In this document: in pieces, positions 7,461 through 14,990 of the stretch
Position numbering within the stretch: the first letter of the stretch is position 1
How the letters are laid out: every line of letters begins with the position of its first letter
NCBI GenBank assembly: GCA_000482145.1
Contig: AUXH01000467.1
Span: 1 to 15,172 of the forward strand
Direction of reading: 5' to 3'
Source: Strigomonas culicis
Taxonomy: Eukaryota > Euglenozoa > Kinetoplastea > Trypanosomatida > Trypanosomatidae
DNA: 15,172 nucleotides
Program-made: the position numbers and the translations under genes
The notes under the pieces: model-generated
The model's input: the letters and a program-made list of their open reading frames with translations, nothing else
Told to the model about the DNA's origin: nothing
Databases searched by the model: none

Positions 7461-8882
7461 ATGGCGTCTCGTCCCTTTCCCTTTTCCGATTCCCACTGCC
7501 ACTGCACCTCTAACAATACCACTCCTGGGCACCCGGAGGCTCTTATGACGCTGCCCGGACGCATCCACCTGTCTGTCCTCAGCCCTCCCCCTCCCCACGT
7601 CGAACATTGTTTCAGTTTGGTGCAGTGCGGTACCCATCCGCGCATCGACTGGGTGCGCATCGCCGCCCTCCCAGAGGTGCAACACGGCGATGCCACGTCC
7701 CCTTCTACGTGTGCGGGTGGTGACACCTGCTATCGTTTCTACGATGCGTTCCATGAAGCCGCAGAGGATGGTGCGGTCACGGAAGCGAACATTTGTTTGC
7801 AGGTGGAGCCTATCCACTACCGAAAAGGGTTCGGCACCCATCCGTGGTTTATCCACGAGCTGGATAGCCCGTTCACCGATAAATCCTTCAAGACGTTGAA
7901 GACGGATGCGGCTACGACGCCGATCGGCGATCTCATTTTTTCAGAAGCGAATAAAAAGATCCTACTCGAGCAGATTATTGTGCCCTTGGAGGCCCATCTC
8001 CGTGCCTATCCGAACGCCATTGTCGGAGAGATTGGGCTGGATAAGCTGTATAAGTATGACCAGCATCATACACACGAGGCCGAGGGGGTGCCTTGTCGAT
8101 TTGAAGACGCCGCGCGCAACAGTGAATTCTCGCAAGTTCTCTTTTTTATTCTCCAGCTGAAGCTAGCGGGGCGACACGGGCGGCCCGTTTCGCTTCACTG
8201 CGTCCAGCACTACGGGCTGCTGCTGTCACTCTTCGAGAACAAGCACCCGCTACAGCTGCGCTTTGCCAAGGCAGACCGCGCCGCCACCGCGGATCCGCAT
8301 GCCTCACTATTCAACCTCCTCTTATTCGTAGAGGACGTGCCACCGGCGATTGTGATTCACGGCTTTACCGGCTCGTCGTCGGTATTGCAGTCCTTCTTAA
8401 AGCTGAAACACATCAAAGCATCGTTTGCCCCCGAGCCAACAATGACAACGCCGCCGGCTGTCAAAATAAAAAACCGGATTGTCTGTGGCATCGGCGCGTC
8501 GACGTCGTGTACGGTGCGGAACTTCACGACGGAGACGCTGCCGCTGCTCATCGCGAACCAAAATTTTGTGTTAGAGTCCGACCTCCACTACCATGTCCTG
8601 CAGCTCAGAGGAGATCCGCCTTCCGCACCCTCCGCAGCGTGTCAGACGGTGCCGCCCGTATTCTCTATTGCTTTTCCTATGCGGACGACACGAGCCAAAG
8701 CCGCCGCGTCGGAGGAAGAGGACACCGTGTTGTCACGTCTGTACGATCTGCTCTTTGCGAAGGAGAAGCGCCAAGGTGAGTCGATCTGCACCCTCCATCA
8801 GCAGTTCACGTCACTGCACGGCCACATCAGAAGTGAAGACGTGGAGGCGAACTTCAAAAGGATTTTTGAAACGGTTTTGTGA
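7461..8882 (+). CDS. TatD-family metal-dependent hydrolase/DNase
   Basis: TatD-related hydrolase of the metallo-dependent (TIM barrel) superfamily, expected to act as a DNA nuclease or 3'-processing enzyme. Numbered from ATG 7461 (473 residues), the metal site is complete: H12 and H14 in DSHCH, GTHPW near 125-129, E190 in GEIGLD, H246 in SLHC, H300 in IHGFTGS, and D374 in LESD. Typical TatD proteins have about 260-300 residues. This one has insertions after the first strand and around 262-290, plus a C-terminal extension of about 90 residues, reminiscent of the eukaryotic Scn1-like branch. The frame stays open upstream to ATG 7347, giving an alternative 511-residue form with a presequence-like start. 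ATG 7461 is chosen because the family match begins directly after it and a pyrimidine-AG site sits 25 bases upstream. Third-position GC looks lower than in the neighbouring genes. Confidence 0.92.
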   Translation: MASRPFPFSDSHCHCTSNNTTPGHPEALMTLPGRIHLSVLSPPPPHVEHCFSLVQCGTHPRIDWVRIAALPEVQHGDATSPSTCAGGDTCYRFYDAFHEAAEDGAVTEANICLQVEPIHYRKGFGTHPWFIHELDSPFTDKSFKTLKTDAATTPIGDLIFSEANKKILLEQIIVPLEAHLRAYPNAIVGEIGLDKLYKYDQHHTHEAEGVPCRFEDAARNSEFSQVLFFILQLKLAGRHGRPVSLHCVQHYGLLLSLFENKHPLQLRFAKADRAATADPHASLFNLLLFVEDVPPAIVIHGFTGSSSVLQSFLKLKHIKASFAPEPTMTTPPAVKIKNRIVCGIGASTSCTVRNFTTETLPLLIANQNFVLESDLHYHVLQLRGDPPSAPSAACQTVPPVFSIAFPMRTTRAKAAASEEEDTVLSRLYDLLFAKEKRQGESICTLHQQFTSLHGHIRSEDVEANFKRIFETVL

Positions 8883-9185
8883 ATACATGTTTATGGATCT
8901 TTGCTCTTTGTACATTCCTCAATCTTTTAAAGTGACAATCAAAATGACAACCCTCCGTCGATTATGAAGGCGAGATAGTGGATAAACCATTCCTTTTTTA
9001 TGATTATGTCCATTCTCTCGTCTTCTCTCTTTCATGTCGCTTTTCTAACAGAAGGAAACACACCCACATACATTCTTATATACATATTCACTCATAAAAA
9101 AAAAATAATAAAAAACAGAGCCACAACCCATCATAGAGCGCCCGTACGCAATAAATAAGTAAAACACATCTATTAATAAGAGAAC
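8883..9185 (+). other. Spacer between TatD and the RCC1-like gene
   Basis: AT-rich spacer of 303 bases holding the TatD 3' UTR and the RCC1-gene leader. Apart from the acceptor signal at 9010-9051 and an A9 run near 9097, I see nothing. Confidence 0.7.
9010..9051 (+). promoter_or_regulatory. Probable spliced-leader acceptor for the RCC1-like gene
   Basis: A CT-rich tract (9010-9046) is followed by AG at 9050-9051. The predicted leader of 134 bases contains no ATG before the start at 9186. Confidence 0.65.
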
Positions 9186-11843
9186 ATGTTTTTCTGGGGT
9201 AGCTACAATTTCCACGCCCACCAGCTGCAGGAAGACGACGAGCGGCCGCCGCTGCGGCACCCGATCCACGTGCCCCCCAGCCCCTCCGTGCTCTCCCACC
9301 TGCCGCTGCCGAGCCAGCAGCCCGCACCGCAGGGCGCGGCGCCGCCGGCCCTGCAGTGCGCGCTGGTGCGCCGCCAGGCGCCGCTGAAGGTGCTGCAGGT
9401 TGCGGCCGGCAGCAAGCACCTGCTGGCCCTCGTGGCCACACCCCTCACCGACGCGACGGACGGGGCGGGGGAGTACACACTGGATGTGTATGGCCTCGGC
9501 AGCAACCACAGCGGCCAGCTGAGCCACCTCGTCGGCACCTCGACGGCGACGCTGGTCAACCTGCGCATTATCTGTCCGACCGCGGCCGCCGCGGCGAGGG
9601 AGAGCGGTGCGAGTCAGAACTATTTGCTGAGCCGCGGCACGACCGTGCTGCAGGTGGCGTGCAGCCAGAAAAGCAGCTACATCCTCTCCTCCGCGGGCAC
9701 CGTCTACGCCGCGGGCGACAACACGGTCGGCCAGCTCGGCCTGCCGGCCTCCGCGTGTATCAACACGGCGTCGCTCTTTCACAACCGGTCGCAGAAGCAA
9801 AAGGGCGGCGCCACGGCGGTGAACAAGGCGGTCAACCAAGGCTACTGCTGCGCGACGCGCTTCTCGCCGATCCTGAGCCTCGTCCACATTGAAAAGCTCT
9901 TTGTTGGGCCCCAAACGGCCTTCGCGATTGACGACAAGAACAACATTTTCTGCTGGGGCAACGGGCGGTGCGGCCAGCTGGGCCTCGACCACCTCTTCCC
10001 CCAGTTCGACCTGCAGCGCTACCAGGACCAGTTCGCGTCCGCCCCCCACGGGAGCCCGTCCAGCGCGCTGCAGCAGGACAACTTCGAGCTGTACCATGAG
10101 AACAAGATGACGTTCAACTTCGCGTCGGAGAAGGAGGAGAACGAGTTTTACTGCGTCCGCGAGCCGACGCCACTCAAGTGGTTCGCGCGGCACCGCATCG
10201 CGATTCTCGAGATTGCCGTGGCGAAGAGCCACACGGTCTTCCTCGGCTGCCACAACTACACGGCTGCCGCCCTGCCGCCGCCGGCGGAGGCGCCGCATCG
10301 GCCGAGTGTGTTCCACCACCAGCTGACGTACGGCCATCTGACGGACGTCTATGTGTGCGGCGATAACACCTATGGCAAGTTGGGGCTGGGCCACACGTGT
10401 ATCGTGCCTGTTCCGGTGCGTGTGGAGCACTACTTCCCGAAGCACTTCCACCAGAGCAGCGCAGGGGCCACGGCGGAGGGCACCGCGAGCGCCTCCGGCG
10501 ACGGCGGCAACAAGGAGGTGATTGTCTCCATCGCGGCGAGCGACGAGGCGTCCTTCATCCTCAAACAGAGTGCCGTGCTCGGCTCGCTCGTGTACTTCTG
10601 TGGGCGGCAGAACAACAAGGACGGGCAGCTGACGCCGCTGCAGCTGCAGTGCAGCCGCAGCTACCGCACCGGCTCTCGCTTCTTCCCGTCGTCCACGGCG
10701 GCCGCGCTGTCGCAGCCGGACAGCGGGGACGTCGTCGCACCACACAACAACCAGTTCTACAAGCTGTGCGGCAGCAAGGGCAATCAGGTGTTTATCATCT
10801 CGAACTTTGGGGAGGTCCTGACCTTCGGCAACCACAGCTCGACCGCCGTCGCGACCGGCACCACCTACTTCAATTACTACCAACAGGGGAGTGCCGGCGG
10901 CGCGGGCAGCAACGCGGAGCCGCGGCTCATCAAGAGCCTCCTGCCCTTCCAGATCACCGATGTCGCCGCGGGCGGCACGTTTGTGGTAAGCTACTGTGCC
11001 TTCCCCTACGCGGGGCCGTCGGCCGCGCCTCCGCCGCCGCCGGTCTATGCGAACCATCGGCACCAGCAGTCGTTTGGCCGTCGCGCCGAGGCGGACGTGC
11101 AGGCGCTATTACAGCTGAACTACCTGGACGAGCCCCCCAAGGCGGACGGCGAGGACCACCCGGCGCACGATCATAACAAGCTCCACGAGGAGTGGGATCT
11201 CATTGTCGCGCACAACGACCGCCTGGTGCAGCACGGCGGCCAGGTGACGAACGACGTTGAGGCGGAGAAGTACGAGCGCGGCCGCTTCGTCTTTTTCCAG
11301 CAGTACTTCGACGAGACGCACGTGCGGCTGCAGTACAGCAACTTCAAGCAGACCCTGTCCGCGCGCCCCACGCACCCGGCGCTTCAGACACTGACGGAGC
11401 ACTACCTGGCCGCGATCCCGGCCGCGCCGCCGCTGTCGGAGAAGCTCAAGTACAAGTTCGACAAGCTGCACACGAGCGAGATCACGATTGGCCAGAAGGT
11501 GCGGCTGTGGATGACGGACGTCTACGCACTCGGCACCGTCACGAAGATTCTCTCCCACTACCACGCCACTGTAAACGAGGAGGAGGACGAGGGAGCGGAC
11601 GCGGCGGCGGCGAACCATGTGCGGGTGCTCGTCGAGTGGCAGCGCGATGACTGGGACGAGGAAGAGGTGTCGCTCTACTCCGTCGATGAGACGCTGAGCT
11701 CCGAGGAGGAGGAGGAGGCGGCCGAGGCGGTGAGCGGTGCTCCGGCAAAGAAGAAGACAGGACGTATCTTGGCGAATCGGTGGCAACCGTTTTGGTTCGA
11801 GAAGAACGAAGATGGTGAGTGTTTTGTGGAGAGGGGAAAGTGA
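9186..11843 (+). CDS. RCC1-repeat beta-propeller with C-terminal Tudor/SH3-like domain
   Basis: 885 residues. RCC1-type blade signatures occur at FFWGSYNFHAHQL (2-14), VYGLGSNHSGQL (101-112), VYAAGDNTVGQLGL (173-186), IFCWGNGRCGQLGL (254-267), VYVCGDNTYGKLGLG (388-402), VYFCGRQNNKDGQL (469-482), and a weaker VLTFGN (544-549). This is about seven blades, as in the RCC1 fold, but with long loops between them. A Pro/His/Glu-rich helical region (610-760) follows. Residues 767-832 then read like a Tudor/SH3 barrel: TIGQKVRLWMTDVYALGTVTKI, an acidic loop, and RVLVEWQRDDWDEEEVSLYS. An acidic run and KKK end the protein. RCC1 propellers act as Ran exchange factors, chromatin binders or scaffolds; the Tudor-like part suggests binding to modified proteins. 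ATG 9186 is the first ATG of the predicted mRNA and the first blade starts at residue 2. The propeller is firm; the Tudor call is tentative. Confidence 0.85.
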   Translation: MFFWGSYNFHAHQLQEDDERPPLRHPIHVPPSPSVLSHLPLPSQQPAPQGAAPPALQCALVRRQAPLKVLQVAAGSKHLLALVATPLTDATDGAGEYTLDVYGLGSNHSGQLSHLVGTSTATLVNLRIICPTAAAAARESGASQNYLLSRGTTVLQVACSQKSSYILSSAGTVYAAGDNTVGQLGLPASACINTASLFHNRSQKQKGGATAVNKAVNQGYCCATRFSPILSLVHIEKLFVGPQTAFAIDDKNNIFCWGNGRCGQLGLDHLFPQFDLQRYQDQFASAPHGSPSSALQQDNFELYHENKMTFNFASEKEENEFYCVREPTPLKWFARHRIAILEIAVAKSHTVFLGCHNYTAAALPPPAEAPHRPSVFHHQLTYGHLTDVYVCGDNTYGKLGLGHTCIVPVPVRVEHYFPKHFHQSSAGATAEGTASASGDGGNKEVIVSIAASDEASFILKQSAVLGSLVYFCGRQNNKDGQLTPLQLQCSRSYRTGSRFFPSSTAAALSQPDSGDVVAPHNNQFYKLCGSKGNQVFIISNFGEVLTFGNHSSTAVATGTTYFNYYQQGSAGGAGSNAEPRLIKSLLPFQITDVAAGGTFVVSYCAFPYAGPSAAPPPPPVYANHRHQQSFGRRAEADVQALLQLNYLDEPPKADGEDHPAHDHNKLHEEWDLIVAHNDRLVQHGGQVTNDVEAEKYERGRFVFFQQYFDETHVRLQYSNFKQTLSARPTHPALQTLTEHYLAAIPAAPPLSEKLKYKFDKLHTSEITIGQKVRLWMTDVYALGTVTKILSHYHATVNEEEDEGADAAAANHVRVLVEWQRDDWDEEEVSLYSVDETLSSEEEEEAAEAVSGAPAKKKTGRILANRWQPFWFEKNEDGECFVERGK

Positions 11844-11895
11844 GCGCAGAGAGAAGCGTAGAAGTTAGCCACCACCACCACAGCAGACACACACA

Positions 11896-11920
11896 CAAAA
11901 AAAAAGGTACGTTTTTTTTG
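11896..11920. repeat. A/T-run hairpin in the RCC1-gene 3' UTR
   Basis: A C plus eight A (11896-11904) can pair with eight T plus G (11912-11920) around a 7-base loop. The stem is 9 bp and nearly all A:T, so it is weak. It may be incidental to homopolymer runs. Confidence 0.35.
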
Positions 11921-12140
11921 TTGTTGTTCTTATTACGTGTCTCAGTCACATACACATACACACATATATACGCACTTCTACGTTTATATAGAGTACCATA
12001 GATGGATATCCTTCACGTTATTATTCATGTTCTTATTGACAAATAATAAAAAACAAAAACAAATGAATCCACTAAACAGATGCATAGGTGATACCCATTG
12101 ATATCATTTATTCTTTTTTCTTCTTCTGAATTTGTATTAT

Positions 12141-12201
12141 CTTTGTTCTTCGCCCTCTCTCGTCTCCCTCTTTCTCTTTTCTTTTTTCTGTTCTTAATCA
12201 G
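12141..12201 (+). promoter_or_regulatory. Orphan spliced-leader acceptor-like signal
   Basis: A long CT tract (12141-12195) is followed by AG at 12200-12201. The first downstream ATG (12219) opens only a 15-codon ORF, and several other ATGs precede the next gene. It could be an unused signal, an alternative acceptor giving a leader rich in upstream ORFs, or the start of a short noncoding transcript. Confidence 0.45.
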
Positions 12202-12455
12202 CACACGTGCATACATAGATGTCCATCAACACCCTTCTAGAACCTCACCATTATATTTCCTATTAAGGTGATGGCGTAGCATGGGTGGTAGATTTACTTA
12301 TCGATTTATGAACTTTTATTCGAACACTGCTTTTTTTTTTTCCTTCCTCTTCCTTTTGATTTGATTCTATCTTCTGTCAATTGTTAAAAGATATGTGTGT
12401 TTTTATGGCTTTGATGTATCTTTTCGTGAAACTATTTGCCTCTTCTTTTTTAGAA

Positions 12456-12516
12456 GAGAAACACTCATTTCTTTCTCTTCTTTTCTTCTCCATTTTCTCT
12501 CCTTTTCTCTTTCCAG
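12456..12516 (+). promoter_or_regulatory. Probable spliced-leader acceptor for the PGAM5-like gene
   Basis: A very strong CT tract ends in TTTCCAG with AG at 12515-12516. The resulting 257-base leader has no ATG before 12774. Later AGs at 12557-12558 and 12591-12592 are possible alternatives. Confidence 0.7.
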
Positions 12517-12773
12517 TGCATTGCGCTTACCCAGTCGTCTATATCCTCTATCCGACAGAAACACACTTTTTTTTTTCAACATATCTTTGTAGATTTCTAT
12601 ACATATACTATAACATCACCATTTAACGCAACACTCATAAAGAGAAGCAACTGTTTGGCTATACTAGTGCCTTTATACACTTCTATCGTTGTAAATATTG
12701 AGTATTAAGAATAAATAACGAATCACACACACACAAAAAGAAAAACAAAAGGAAAGTGAAGGAATAAGTTCCC

Positions 12774-14525
12774 ATGGCCTTTTTCTCTCTCTTTTCAAAA
12801 GGCGCGGCGCTTGGCTTCGCCAGCCACACCTTTCTATACACTTTTGGGTCCGCGCGCTGCGACGACCGTGGCGCCACGATTTCCACAGACTCCTTCCCGG
12901 ACCGCGTGCGCTCTTACTTCTTCGCCTCCAGCGCCGGCAGCCCGGCTCCGGCGTCCGCCACGGCTGCCGTGACGCCGGCAGCGCCGCCACCGAGTGCGAA
13001 CGCGAATAGGAACGGTGCACACAAGTACGATGATTGTGTCTTTGATCGCCGGGATTACAACGTGTGGGACACAGAATGGGACGCGCCCTCGCTCGGCCAC
13101 CTGAAGAAACAGCTCGCGCAACTGAACAGGGAAGGCAACGACGGCAGGAACGACGACACCGCGGACGAGGCGGCGACGCGGCCGACGATGACCTTCAAAA
13201 TTCAGAAATGCAAAAAGAAGCAAATCCTGCTGATCCGCCACGGGCAGTACGAGAACGAGGGCATCACGAGCACGCAGGAGACGACGAAGATCAAGAAGCT
13301 GACCCTCCTGGGCGAGCAGCAGGCAAAGCTGACCGGCGCCTACCTGCGCAAGCTCCTCGAGGCGAAGCAGGTGTCGCTGGACAAGGAGAAGGCATACCTC
13401 ATCAGCCGTCGCCGCGTGCGGCAGCTGCGGGAGACGATGACGGAGCTCAAGGAGGAGTACGAGCTGGAACGCGACACGATGGCGCCGACCCAAAGCACCC
13501 CCTACACCAGTGGCACCGTTTGCAACAGCGCGGCGGCGAAGGGGTTCAACGAGAAGAACGACGAGATTCACAAGTCCATCCTGGCGACGCTCCAAAAGCG
13601 ACTGCAGAAGGTGGAGGAGGAGCTGGTGAAGGAGAAGAGGGACCTGCTGCAGCACGACATCACGCGCCGCAGCACCGGGGGCGGCGACAGCTTCATCATC
13701 GCGCCGTACATCAACAAGATCGTGACGAGCGACCTCATCCGCGCGAAGCAGACCGCACTCGGCATCATCGAGTCCGTGCACCCGTTCTTGCTGGCGGACG
13801 GCAGCAGCCTCAGCAACGCGTCCTCCTACTTCGGCCACTTTGGCCGCAAGAAGCAGCAGAGCAACGCGAGGCAGCTCATTCGCGAGGTGGAGAACGACAA
13901 CGCCCTCTTCGACGACGACGACGACGACGCGGACGGCGATGCGTGGGAGGACAAACGTCGGCAGCGCGAGAACACCATCCTGTACGCGAACAAGTACTTT
14001 CCGCAGTTCATCTTCAAGATGGACCCGCTACTGAACGAGACGTTTCCCTGCGACCCCATCCCCCGCAACGGCATGAACTCGCTCTACGCGCTGCAGGCGC
14101 AGGTGGACGCCGCCAACGCGCCGCGCGACGCGGCGGCGCGGCTGGCGAAGAAGGTCGGCGAGCCGGCGCACAAGGCGCGGCAGCGCGACGGCGCCACGCT
14201 GGACGAGGCCTTCCACAAGTACTTCCACCGCTACGCACTGGCGGAGGCCGCGGCCGCCACATCCGTGAAGGACGACGCCGCGGCGGACGGCACGCCGCAG
14301 CAGGATACGACACAGGTGCAGCTGCTTGTCTGCCACGCGAACGTGATCCGCTACTTTGTGATGAAGGCTCTGCAGCTGCCGCCGCAGGCGTGGCTGCGCT
14401 TCAACCTCGCACACGGCAGCGTCACCTCCGTCATCATACACGAGGACGGCCACGTGTCGGTTTCCGCCATCGGCACGCACAGCCATCTGCCGCCGTCGCT
14501 ACTGACGAACCGCAATCTCCTTTAG
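12774..14525 (+). CDS. PGAM5-like mitochondrial histidine-superfamily phosphatase
   Basis: 583 residues, histidine phosphatase superfamily, closest by eye to PGAM5, a mitochondrial Ser/Thr protein phosphatase. The N-terminus (2-24) is hydrophobic with one Lys and no acidic residues, like a membrane anchor or targeting signal. VWDTEWD (97-103) matches the WDxxWD oligomerisation motif that activates PGAM5. Catalytic residues: R155-H156-G157 in LLIRHGQY, TLLGEQQAKLTG (177-188), R323 in DLIRAKQTA, E422 in LLNETFP, and the second His, H521, in CHANVIRY. The C-terminal block QLPPQAWLRFNLAHGSVTSV (534-553) also fits. Human PGAM5 has about 289 residues; the excess here comes from a charged coiled-coil insertion (about 200-312), an acidic insertion with seven Asp (345-410) and an Ala-rich insertion (440-470). 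ATG 12774 is in a good context and is the first ATG of the predicted mRNA. Confidence 0.9.
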   Translation: MAFFSLFSKGAALGFASHTFLYTFGSARCDDRGATISTDSFPDRVRSYFFASSAGSPAPASATAAVTPAAPPPSANANRNGAHKYDDCVFDRRDYNVWDTEWDAPSLGHLKKQLAQLNREGNDGRNDDTADEAATRPTMTFKIQKCKKKQILLIRHGQYENEGITSTQETTKIKKLTLLGEQQAKLTGAYLRKLLEAKQVSLDKEKAYLISRRRVRQLRETMTELKEEYELERDTMAPTQSTPYTSGTVCNSAAAKGFNEKNDEIHKSILATLQKRLQKVEEELVKEKRDLLQHDITRRSTGGGDSFIIAPYINKIVTSDLIRAKQTALGIIESVHPFLLADGSSLSNASSYFGHFGRKKQQSNARQLIREVENDNALFDDDDDDADGDAWEDKRRQRENTILYANKYFPQFIFKMDPLLNETFPCDPIPRNGMNSLYALQAQVDAANAPRDAAARLAKKVGEPAHKARQRDGATLDEAFHKYFHRYALAEAAAATSVKDDAAADGTPQQDTTQVQLLVCHANVIRYFVMKALQLPPQAWLRFNLAHGSVTSVIIHEDGHVSVSAIGTHSHLPPSLLTNRNLL

Positions 14526-14614
14526 CAAGTACACCCCCTCTCCAGGAGACGGTGTAGAAGGAGTCAGAGAAATATATACTCTTTTTTTTTTTTAAAATAA
14601 AAGAAGAAACGAAG

Positions 14615-14687
14615 GAAGTGTAAAGATACATGTATCTTTGTGGTCGCTCTGGCTCTCTGTGGTTGTGGTTCTTGTAGTTTACACTTC
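14615..14687. repeat. Nested inverted repeats downstream of the PGAM5-like gene
   Basis: The 18-base sequence at 14622-14639 (AAAGATACATGTATCTTT) is a perfect palindrome. GAAGTGTAAA at 14615-14624 also pairs 10 of 10 with TTTACACTTC at 14678-14687. The two pairings share three bases and would compete in RNA. The position suggests a 3' UTR. Confidence 0.6.
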
Positions 14688-14898
14688 TTCTTTCTCTCTC
14701 TCTTTCTCTCTCCTTTGATTTAGTTTATCCCTTTCTTCAAGTTAAGCAACAGCTTGGTGTTTTCTATACGTATCGATTTATACCACATATCTATATCATT
14801 ATCCTACTTTTTTTTTTTAAACAGTGACGACAACATAACTTTAAAAATAAACAGTTGGTGAGAGCTTTTTTTTTGATGATGATTCACAAAGTTAATCC

Positions 14899-14936
14899 AT
14901 TCTCTGAGTTCTGTTTTTTTTTGTATCAATTAAAAG
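14899..14936 (+). promoter_or_regulatory. Candidate spliced-leader acceptor for the last gene
   Basis: A T/C tract interrupted by a few purines precedes AG at 14935-14936. Splicing here gives a 54-base leader whose first ATG is 14991. The stronger CT tract with AG 14740-14741 is the alternative, but its leader would carry upstream ATGs at 14876 and 14879. Confidence 0.45.
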
Positions 14937-14990
14937 TGTGAGCGAGTAGTTACATAAAGGAACATAGACAGCCAACCTTTGTGCTGGGTT

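Larger units (their letters stand above)
11844..12773 (+). other. Long spacer between the RCC1-like and PGAM5-like genes
   Basis: Longest spacer in the window, 930 bases and AT-rich. It contains CAC/CA microsatellites (11869-11897 and 11947-11968), an A/T hairpin (11896-11920), two strong CT tracts each ending in AG (12201 and 12516), and further AGs at 12558 and 12592. Only ORFs of a few codons follow the first acceptor. From 12517 to 12773 I find no ATG, consistent with a true leader. No tRNA, snoRNA or other RNA gene could be supported. Confidence 0.6.
14526..14990 (+). other. Spacer between the PGAM5-like gene and the last partial gene
   Basis: AT-rich spacer of 465 bases. It holds T-runs (14582-14593, 14809-14818), an 18-bp perfect palindrome nested in a larger inverted repeat (14615-14687), a strong CT tract (14681-14738) with AG at 14741, and a weaker T/C tract ending at AG 14936. 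No RNA gene was recognised. Confidence 0.6.

Noticed and set aside
9045..11063. A 672-codon - strand frame opposite the RCC1-like gene
   Set aside because: Low-complexity Arg/Leu/Val composition and no motif; shadow of a GC-rich coding strand.
11813..11843. GGTGAGTG near the end of the RCC1-like gene as a cis-intron donor
   Set aside because: Cis introns are extremely rare in trypanosomatids, the frame ends normally at 11843, and no downstream exon continues the protein.
12258..12335. TGGCGTAGCATGGGTGG plus a later TTCGAAC resembling tRNA A and B boxes
   Set aside because: The flanking bases do not form an acceptor stem and the D arm does not pair.
12381..12626. An 81-codon + frame in the spacer before the PGAM5-like gene
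   Set aside because: Much of it is a translation of the pyrimidine tract that serves as splice acceptor for the next gene.
13064..14557. A 497-codon frame on + overlapping the PGAM5-like gene
   Set aside because: Frame-shifted reading of the phosphatase, full of Arg, Gly and Gln, without motifs.
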